DNA of 12,447 nucleotides, taken from positions 1 to 12,447 of the forward strand of contig CAIYHK010000250.1 of assembly GCA_903925985.1 (NCBI GenBank). Direction: 5' to 3'. The notes beneath the pieces are model-generated. The model saw nothing but the letters and a program-made list of their open reading frames with translations. It did no database searches and had not been told where the DNA came from. The DNA is from an uncultured Actinomycetes bacterium. Lineage in GTDB: Bacteria; Actinomycetota; Acidimicrobiia; Acidimicrobiales; Ilumatobacteraceae. A program made the position numbers and the translations under genes. Shown here in pieces: positions 7,853-12,447 of the stretch (positions within the stretch are counted from its first letter, which is position 1; every line of letters starts with the position of its first letter).

Positions 7853-7858
7853 AAGTTA
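7853..7858 (-). promoter_or_regulatory. Candidate -10 box for a leaderless dapB transcript
   Basis: TAACTT on the minus strand is followed by seven bases (CGCATTC) and then the dapB ATG. There is no Shine-Dalgarno and no clear -35 at 16-18 bp. It is listed because the same arrangement recurs at three other starts in the window. Confidence 0.35.
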
Positions 7859-7905
7859 CACCGTGTCGGAACTGATGGAGCGTTGGAATTACTACTGTTC
7901 TCGGC

Positions 7906-8655
7906 TCAGCGATGGCGACGACGGCCACCGGATTCGGGGCCAAGGTCACCTAGATCACTGCTGAGTTCAGCTTCAAACTCATCTTCGAAGCTGACCGAGA
8001 TGGTGTCACCAGAATCCTTGGCGGAATCACGGTCGTTACGGTCGTTACGGTCACGACCACCACGATCATTACGGTCACGGCCGCCACGATCACCGCGGTC
8101 ACCGCGGTCATTGCGGTCACGACCGCCACGATCATCGCTGCCTTCGGCTACTGGATACGGCTCGCCATTTTCGTCGAGCGGAGTAAGGCTTACCTTGCCC
8201 TTGTCGTCAATGTCATCGACGCGCACCTTGATCGCATCGCCAAGCTGCAGGACATCTTCAACATTGTTGATGCGCTTGCCGCGGCCGAGCTTTGAGATGT
8301 GCACGAGTCCATCGCGTCCCGGAAGGATGTTCACAAACGCACCGAACTTGGTAATGCTCACAACGCGGCCTTCGTAGGTCTCGCCTACTTCAGCAGTCGG
8401 CGGGTCAACGATGGCGAGGATGCGTGAACGCGCATCTTCAACCTTGGCGGAGTCAGGCGAGCCGATGGTGATGATTCCAACAGCACCGTCGTCACTCACT
8501 GCGATGTCGGCACCAGTTTCCTGCTGAATGGTGTTGATGACCTTGCCCTTCGGGCCAATCACTTCACCAACCTTGTCGAGCGGAATATTGAACGACACGA
8601 TCTTTGGAGCAGTTTCTGCAACTTCAGAGCGCGGAGCCGAAAGAGCCTGATTCAT
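7906..8655 (-). CDS. pnp: PNPase C-terminal part: KH and S1 RNA-binding domains with DRG/RND-rich tail
   Basis: This reading frame is in exact register with the PNPase core upstream, separated only by the TAG at 8683-8685. From the conserved Met at 8655 it encodes 249 residues: a KH domain (about 15-80) with the GPKG loop at 34-37, an S1 domain (about 88-160) with FGAFVNILPGRDGLVHIS, a low-complexity Asp-Arg-Gly/Asn tail (174-210), an acidic stretch and a basic end (GGRRRHR). In normal PNPase these domains grip single-stranded RNA and stabilise the trimer. If translated separately, the ATG at 8655 has a GGAG 3 nt upstream, a short but possible spacing, 27 nt after the stop. The Met is conserved in intact PNPases, so its presence is not itself proof of a new start. 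Nothing else is damaged in this part. Confidence 0.85.
   Translation of the reverse strand: MNQALSAPRSEVAETAPKIVSFNIPLDKVGEVIGPKGKVINTIQQETGADIAVSDDGAVGIITIGSPDSAKVEDARSRILAIVDPPTAEVGETYEGRVVSITKFGAFVNILPGRDGLVHISKLGRGKRINNVEDVLQLGDAIKVRVDDIDDKGKVSLTPLDENGEPYPVAEGSDDRGGRDRNDRGDRGDRGGRDRNDRGGRDRNDRNDRDSAKDSGDTISVSFEDEFEAELSSDLGDLGPESGGRRRHR
8026..8136 (-). repeat. Low-complexity tract encoding a DRG/RND-rich tail
   Basis: The DNA repeats short variants of CGGTCGTTA, CGGTCACGACC and CCGCCACGATC. It encodes alternating Asp-Arg with Gly and Asn (residues about 174-210 of the KH-S1 reading frame). The repeat is imperfect and in frame, so it is a coding low-complexity tail and not a spacer array. 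Such charged tails are common at the end of actinobacterial PNPases and RNA helicases. Confidence 0.8.
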
Positions 8656-8682
8656 GTTCTCCAGGATCTTGAGGCGTGCTTC

Positions 8683-8685
8683 CTA
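8683..8685 (-). other. In-frame TAG interrupting pnp
   Basis: The codon series reads GCG TAG GAA GCA CGC CTC AAG, giving Ala-stop-Glu-Ala-Arg-Leu-Lys. In E. coli PNPase the matching position is Lys (ALNQA-K-GARLHIL), so a single A-to-T change from AAG, or C-to-T from CAG, would explain it. The frame before and after matches PNPase without a gap. TAG also ends the lipoprotein (3168-3170) and ligase (4755-4757) genes, so it is a normal stop in this genome. Confidence 0.9.
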
Positions 8686-10356
8686 CGCTAGGTCCAATGC
8701 TGCGGCAAGAACGTCGGCTGGAATGCCGTCGATCTTGGTGTCCAACTGCAACGCAGTAATCGCATCGGCAGTACCGGCAACTTTGAAGTCCATGTCGCCG
8801 AATGCGTCCTCGGCTCCGAGGATGTCGGTCAGGGTTGTGTACTTGCCTTCGGCGAATACGAGACCCATCGCGATACCTGCAACTGGTGCAACGATCGGCA
8901 CACCTGCGTCCATCAGCGAAAGGCTGGATGAGCACACAGAGGCCATCGAGGTTGAACCATTTGAAGAGAGAACTTCACTCACGAGACGAATCGTGTAAGC
9001 GAAATCTTCCTGACTTGGCACTACCGGCAACAAGGCACGCTCAGCGAGTGCACCGTGTCCGATTTCGCGACGCTTTGGTGAACCAACGCGACCCACTTCT
9101 CCGTTCGCCCATGGGGCCATGTTGTAGTGGTGGATGTATCGCTTTTGGCTCTCAGGGGTCAAAGTGTCAAGCAACTGATTCATGCGTGGCATCGCAAGGG
9201 TGCACACGTTCATTACTTGGGTTTCACCGCGCTGGAAAAGTCCGGTGCCATGAGCGGTTGGCAAGATGCCAACTTCAGAACTGAGCGGACGCAGATCGCG
9301 TGGACCGCGACCATCGATACGCACACCATCTTCCACGATGCGCTTGCGGACCAGCTTCTTGGTCAGTGAGCGCACTGCTTCCTTGATCTGCTTCTCCTGC
9401 CCAGCGAATGCACCGGGTGCGGAGTCGTTGCCCGCAAGCTCGGCGAGTGTCGCATCAGTGGCTGCATCGATTGCTGCATTGCGCTCGGACTTGAGTGAAA
9501 TCTGCACCGCTGGTGCAAGCTTTGGTGTTGCCACCCGCTCAACTGCCGACCAGAGTTCGTTGCTGTAATCGAGAACAGGTGTGTATTCAAGAGGAGTGAT
9601 CGGACCCTTGACCGCGAGAACGCTAGCCACAAGCTGACGCTGAAGGGCGATTGATTCTTTGATCCAAACCTTGGAAGCGTCGAGGCCGCCTGCGAGTACT
9701 GACTCATTGACCTTTGGTGCACCATTTGCGTAGAAGCCAAAAGACTTCTCGGTTCCACCAGCTTCAACCATCATGATTGCCACATCGCCGTTGTCGAGTT
9801 CACGACCTGCGACTACGAGTTCAAAGGTTGATTCGTTGCTCTCTTCAAATGTGGGATGGGGAATCCACTCGCCACTTTGCGAATAAGCAACACGAACCGC
9901 ACCAATTGGACCATCGAACGGGATGCCACTGATCATCAAAGATGCAGATGCGGCATTGATAGCCAGCACGTCGTGCGGGTTGGTCTGGTCGGCACCAAGG
10001 ATGGTGAGAACGATTTGGGTCTCATTGCGATAGCCGTCTGGGAATGCAGGACGCAAAGGACGGTCGGTCAAACGGCACGTGAGAATCGCGAGTTCGGTTG
10101 GCCGACCCTCACGACGGAAAAATGCGCCCGGAATCTTGCCCGCTGCGTAAGCGCGCTCTTCCACGTCAACTGTCAACGGGAAGAAGTCGATTCCGTCACG
10201 GACGGACTTTGCTGCGTTTGCTGTTGACAGCACTGTTGTGCGTCCGATTGCGGCTACTACCGCACCCTGGGATTGCTGCGCGAGCTTCCCAGTTTCGAAC
10301 GACAGGGTTTTGTCGGTGCCCGATACTGGACCCGACACGCGAATGGCGTCGGCCAT
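8683..10356 (-). CDS. pnp: Polyribonucleotide nucleotidyltransferase (PNPase), catalytic core, ending at an in-frame TAG
   Basis: PNPase degrades RNA 3'-to-5' using phosphate and forms a trimeric ring. The 557 residues seen here hold the first RNase PH-like domain (about 10-150, with RNA-contacting FFRREGRP at 79-86), the helical linker, and the second, catalytic RNase PH domain. The latter has RGETQ, SSNGSTSMASVC and the metal/phosphate site ILGAEDAFGDMDFK, with D517, D523 and K525 matching E. coli D486, D492 and K494. The frame then stops at TAG just after DVLAAALDLA, inside the helix that leads to the KH domain. A full-length protein would be about 816 residues if the stop were read. The ATG 10356 has a strong AAAGGAG box 6 nt upstream. 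It lies 102 bp behind rpsO in the classical rpsO-pnp order. Confidence 0.93.
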   Translation of the reverse strand: MADAIRVSGPVSGTDKTLSFETGKLAQQSQGAVVAAIGRTTVLSTANAAKSVRDGIDFFPLTVDVEERAYAAGKIPGAFFRREGRPTELAILTCRLTDRPLRPAFPDGYRNETQIVLTILGADQTNPHDVLAINAASASLMISGIPFDGPIGAVRVAYSQSGEWIPHPTFEESNESTFELVVAGRELDNGDVAIMMVEAGGTEKSFGFYANGAPKVNESVLAGGLDASKVWIKESIALQRQLVASVLAVKGPITPLEYTPVLDYSNELWSAVERVATPKLAPAVQISLKSERNAAIDAATDATLAELAGNDSAPGAFAGQEKQIKEAVRSLTKKLVRKRIVEDGVRIDGRGPRDLRPLSSEVGILPTAHGTGLFQRGETQVMNVCTLAMPRMNQLLDTLTPESQKRYIHHYNMAPWANGEVGRVGSPKRREIGHGALAERALLPVVPSQEDFAYTIRLVSEVLSSNGSTSMASVCSSSLSLMDAGVPIVAPVAGIAMGLVFAEGKYTTLTDILGAEDAFGDMDFKVAGTADAITALQLDTKIDGIPADVLAAALDLA

Positions 10357-10408
10357 TGCGGTCTCCTTTCAAGTTGGTCACGCCTGATGCGATCTTCCAA
10401 CCACTATG

Positions 10409-10426
10409 AGCGGTTCCTCAACCGCT
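10409..10426 (-). terminator. Hairpin between rpsO and pnp
   Basis: AGCGGTT (10409-10415) and AACCGCT (10420-10426) form a perfect 7-bp stem with a 4-nt loop in the 102-bp gap between rpsO and pnp. No T-run follows on the minus strand, so full intrinsic termination is doubtful. By analogy with E. coli, where the rpsO-pnp gap holds an attenuator and an RNase III-cleaved stem that lets PNPase control its own mRNA, it may be a processing or attenuation element; that is inference. Confidence 0.45.
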
Positions 10427-10458
10427 ATTGATTGCTTGCTATTTCGTTGCCTCTGATA

Positions 10459-10728
10459 TCAACGGCGCAGGCCAAGCTTCGCGACGATGTCACGGTAACG
10501 CTGAACGTCACGATCCTTCACGTAGTCGAGCATGCGACGGCGACGACCGACCAGCATCAGCAACCCGCGGCGGCTGTGGTGATCCTTGGCGTGCACCTTG
10601 AGATGCTCGGTGAGGTGATTGATGCGCTCAGTGAGAAGAGCAATCTGCACTTCCGGAGAACCGGTGTCGGTTCCGTGGAGCTTGTGCTGATCAATTGTGC
10701 TCTGCTTGGCAATTGCTTCGTTAGACAT
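10459..10728 (-). CDS. rpsO: 30S ribosomal protein S15
   Basis: This 89-residue protein has the usual S15 length. It binds the central domain of 16S rRNA and S6/S18 during small-subunit assembly. Signature stretches are [52 protein letters not shown], the helix-loop-helix that contacts 16S rRNA. The start at 10728 (MSNEAIAKQ) was chosen over the in-frame ATG at 10764 because it gives the standard N-terminus and has an AAAGG box about 9 nt upstream. It is the first gene of the rpsO-pnp unit, with a candidate promoter at 10831-10860. Its TGA stop is 102 bp before pnp. Confidence 0.97.
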   Translation of the reverse strand: MSNEAIAKQSTIDQHKLHGTDTGSPEVQIALLTERINHLTEHLKVHAKDHHSRRGLLMLVGRRRRMLDYVKDRDVQRYRDIVAKLGLRR

Positions 10729-10797
10729 GGAACGGCGCCTTTCATAAACGCTGTTGCGCCTCAACCCGGCGGGCTGATGGCATCACGCCCCAGCACT

Positions 10798-10811
10798 CCC
10801 GAATGATCGGG
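10798..10811 (-). promoter_or_regulatory. Hairpin in the rpsO leader
   Basis: CCCGA (10798-10802) and TCGGG (10807-10811) form a 5-bp stem with a 4-nt loop in the predicted roughly 95-nt rpsO leader. S15 commonly represses its own translation by binding structured leader RNA, and the leader RNAs differ between phyla. This is a candidate for part of such a structure, nothing more; the stem is short. Confidence 0.3.
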
Positions 10812-10830
10812 CGCCGAAACGGACCTTCCA

Positions 10831-10860
10831 AGGCTACGGGGTCACGGCACTTTTGGGCAA
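10831..10860 (-). promoter_or_regulatory. Candidate rpsO promoter
   Basis: Reading leftward, TTGCCC (-35, 10855-10860), an 18-bp spacer and TAGCCT (-10, 10831-10836) form a plausible housekeeping promoter in the 157-bp gap between the LLM oxidoreductase stop and the rpsO start. The predicted leader is about 95 nt and GC-rich. Confidence 0.45.
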
Positions 10861-10885
10861 AATACCCGTGAATGGCCGTATGGGC

Positions 10886-11929
10886 TCAGGATTGTGAACG
10901 CAGGGCCTGAAGCACGGGGGCGGACAGTTCAAGGGTTTCGCGCAGACCCGCATACATCGATTCACGCCGTGGCGCGGCCAAGTTCATGCTCGCGCCATCA
11001 AAACCGAGAGCGAGCACTTCCTTCGTGAGATCGATGCACTCATCCGGAGTGCCAGCAATCGCAAAGCGACTCACTATCTCGTCATCGATCAATGTGTCGA
11101 GCTCGGGGTCATCCACGCGGTCGTGGTCGAAATACCACCCGGATGAACGCGCAAGCGCAGCCTCTACTCGCTTCATCCACTCTCCACCATCGCGTTCCAC
11201 CAGATCCGAATGACGTATCAAAGTCGCGTAGTGCGCTGCGTAACGCTTCATGCTTTGACGAGCGAGTGCACCATCGGAAGAAACACACAATGTGAGACGC
11301 GGGGCGATCTCGATTGCATTTGGATCACGGCCCACCTTTCGTGCGCCATCTGCAACCCATGATTTGTAGTCATCAGCAATTTTCTGATTCAGACTGCGCC
11401 CACCGACTAAAGCGATGTCGGCCATCTCGCCCGCAAGAGTCATCACTTGTTGGCTACGCGAGCCGATCGAGATCGGAACACTCTGAACTGGGCCAACCAT
11501 GCGCGCATGGTCAACTGTGATGGTCTCTCCATGCAGTGTGACTTCCTCGCCGGCGAGCAACCCTTTGATTGCGGTTAGTGCTTCACGCAGAGTGCGAACT
11601 GGTCGTGCATAGTTCATACCGACTTGTTCAAGCCCTGCACCTACACCGATGCCGAGAAACATCCGACCCTGTGATGCGTCCTGTAACGCCGCCATGATGC
11701 CTGCCATCACTGCGGGGTGACGCGAATACGGATTGGTAACCATCGGGCCCATGTGTAACTTCTGCGTCTTTTGACTCACGAGTGCAAGGAGTACAAAACA
11801 ATCGTGCCAAAAGACCACGTCAGAAATGCCAAGGCGATCAAACCCGGCTTCCTCGGCGATCTGTGCAAGTGTCACCACCTCTGAAGTGGACATGCCGGGC
11901 GTAATTTCTGCTTCAAAGACGAGACCCAT
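10886..11929 (-). CDS. LLM-class flavin/F420-dependent oxidoreductase
   Basis: This is a 347-residue TIM-barrel oxidoreductase of the luciferase-like monooxygenase superfamily. Seen: EITPGMSTSEVVTLAQIAEEAGFDRLGISD near the N-terminus, then MGPMVTNPYSRHPAVMAGIMAALQDASQGRMFLGIGVGAG, which is the characteristic TNPxxRHP...GR..LGxGxG stretch of F420-dependent members such as methylene-tetrahydromethanopterin reductase. VPISIGSRSQQVMTLAGEMADIALVGG and GTPDECIDLTKEVLALGFDGASM follow at the expected places. Cofactor F420 is likely but not proven; the substrate is unknown. The frame is open to 12025, but that extension is Cys-rich, overlaps the divergent gene and is unlike the family; MGLVFEAEI at 11929 is the natural N-terminus. 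No ribosome-binding site is visible. A TACGCT box at 11941-11946 would leave only a few leader bases. Confidence 0.88.
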   Translation of the reverse strand: MGLVFEAEITPGMSTSEVVTLAQIAEEAGFDRLGISDVVFWHDCFVLLALVSQKTQKLHMGPMVTNPYSRHPAVMAGIMAALQDASQGRMFLGIGVGAGLEQVGMNYARPVRTLREALTAIKGLLAGEEVTLHGETITVDHARMVGPVQSVPISIGSRSQQVMTLAGEMADIALVGGRSLNQKIADDYKSWVADGARKVGRDPNAIEIAPRLTLCVSSDGALARQSMKRYAAHYATLIRHSDLVERDGGEWMKRVEAALARSSGWYFDHDRVDDPELDTLIDDEIVSRFAIAGTPDECIDLTKEVLALGFDGASMNLAAPRRESMYAGLRETLELSAPVLQALRSQS

Positions 11930-11958
11930 ATTGATTAGGAAGCGTAACCAGAAACAGG

Positions 11959-11988
11959 GTGACTCACGCCGTAGTGACCGTTTATGCT
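11959..11988 (+). promoter_or_regulatory. Candidate promoter for the chorismate mutase-VOC gene
   Basis: GTGACT (11959-11964), an 18-bp spacer and TATGCT (11983-11988) are followed six bases later by the GTG at 11995. With no ribosome-binding site, this looks like a leaderless transcript starting at or next to GTG. The divergent LLM gene starts at 11929, so the two promoters share about 65 bp. Confidence 0.4.
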
Positions 11989-11994
11989 CGCATT

Positions 11995-12447
11995 GTGGAC
12001 AGCACTGAGAACACGGGCAGGTCATTGCCTGAGTTGCGGGCAGAGATAGACGAGATTGATGCAGCCATTGTTGAGTTGCTCGCTCGCCGCTTGGACGTCT
12101 GCCGCGATGTGGCCCATGTGAAGCAAGGAAGTGATGCTTCTGTCATTCAGCCACAACGGGTGCGCGAGGTGCTCAGTTCGCGACGTCAGTGGGCAATCAA
12201 TGCCGGTGTCGATGCCGATTTCGTCGAGCAGCTGTTTCGTGTGCTGCTCATTGAAACGCATCGCATTGAAACTGCTGCAGGGACTTCACGCCCAGCACCA
12301 ACTAAAGGTGCGGGTGGAGTTGAACGCTCGCCACTTGACACCGTTGCCACCGCAATTGATCATGTTGTCGTCGTGGTGCCAGATGTTCATGATGCATCTC
12401 AACTTTTTGCCACACTCGGGTTTTTAATTTCACCTACTGAAGATCAA
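11995..12447 (+). CDS. Chorismate mutase (PchB/AroQ-type) fused to a VOC domain; cut by window edge
   Basis: The frame is open from GTG 11995 to the last base (151 codons, no stop). Residues 11-93 are an all-helical AroQ-fold domain: LPELRAEIDEIDAAIVELLARRLDVCRDVAHVK carries the expected active-site R15, R31 and K43. PQRVREVLSSRRQWAINAGVDADFVEQLF (53-81) closely follows Pseudomonas PchB (isochorismate-pyruvate lyase/chorismate mutase), including Arg55 followed by Val where E. coli chorismate mutase has Arg-Glu. Glu92 takes the place of the E. coli Gln88/PchB Gln90. A Pro/Gly/Ala linker (94-113) leads to AIDHVVVVVPDVHDASQLFATLGF (120-143), the opening strand-helix of a vicinal-oxygen-chelate metalloenzyme domain with a likely metal-binding H123. 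The VOC class (glyoxalase-like, dioxygenase or other) cannot be decided from the visible part. GTG 11974 and 11959 are alternative starts. Confidence 0.8.
   Translation, partial: MDSTENTGRSLPELRAEIDEIDAAIVELLARRLDVCRDVAHVKQGSDASVIQPQRVREVLSSRRQWAINAGVDADFVEQLFRVLLIETHRIETAAGTSRPAPTKGAGGVERSPLDTVATAIDHVVVVVPDVHDASQLFATLGFLISPTEDQ

Noticed and set aside
8026..8136. Short DNA repeats resembling a CRISPR or tandem-repeat locus
   Set aside because: Units are short, imperfect, lack unique spacers and are in frame with a charged PNPase tail.
7715..8377. Plus-strand frame encoding repeated SLRSRPPRS-like units
   Set aside because: This is the reverse reading of the low-complexity PNPase tail; the repeats are a by-product of the DRG/RND codons.
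8683..8685. Genome-wide reassignment of TAG to an amino acid
   Set aside because: TAG ends the lipoprotein gene exactly at the permease start and ends the ligase gene after a normal C-terminus, so TAG acts as a stop here; a pnp-specific explanation is needed.
11930..12025. N-terminal extension of the LLM oxidoreductase (MTCPCSQCC...)
   Set aside because: It overlaps the divergent gene and its promoter, is Cys-rich unlike the family, and the natural N-terminus MGLVFEAEI begins at 11929.

Overview
The window looks like a piece of chromosome from an actinobacterium of moderate G+C content, possibly an Acidimicrobiia-type lineage. Four things suggest this: the gene order LLM oxidoreductase / rpsO / pnp / dapB, several genes that look leaderless (a TANNNT box 6-8 nt before the start codon and no Shine-Dalgarno), a mix of GTG and ATG starts, and an LLM-class (F420/FMN-type) oxidoreductase. 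The placement is inferred from gene content only. I saw no tRNA, rRNA, insertion sequence, prophage or CRISPR array.

Layout, left to right. (1) 1-322, minus: the 5' part of dapA (lysine/diaminopimelate pathway), with a dyad in its leader. (2) 395-2169, minus: a TetR-family regulator followed by a diiron ferritin-like protein, driven by a promoter that overlaps a strong inverted repeat. (3) 2298-4746, plus, divergent from the TetR gene: a three-gene polar amino-acid ABC importer (lipoprotein, permease, ATPase) with overlapping genes and two strong hairpins inside the first 100 nt of the permease gene. (4) 4755-6383, minus: an AlkK/DmdB-like acyl-CoA ligase. (5) 6439-7083, plus: a small DedA-like membrane protein whose stop codon abuts the dapB stop. 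(6) 7084-10728, minus: rpsO, pnp and dapB. (7) 10886-11929, minus: an LLM-class oxidoreductase. (8) 11995 to the right edge, plus: a PchB/AroQ-type chorismate mutase domain fused to a VOC metalloenzyme domain, cut by the window end.

The most unusual point is pnp. Polynucleotide phosphorylase is interrupted by a single in-frame TAG exactly between the complete catalytic core and the KH-S1 RNA-binding part. The frame continues undamaged to a normal C-terminus. TAG ends two other genes here, so it is not simply a sense codon in this genome. This could be a sequence error, a recent nonsense mutation, or a split/readthrough arrangement giving core-only PNPase plus a KH-S1 protein. Other observations worth checking are the tandem coding-region hairpins at the lipoprotein/permease junction, the TetR operator-promoter with a leaderless start, and the chorismate mutase-VOC fusion.

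Functionally, most of the window is housekeeping: lysine/DAP synthesis (dapA, dapB), translation (rpsO) and RNA turnover (pnp). Between dapB and dapA lies a block of accessory functions: nutrient uptake, acyl-CoA activation, a membrane protein and a regulated diiron protein.
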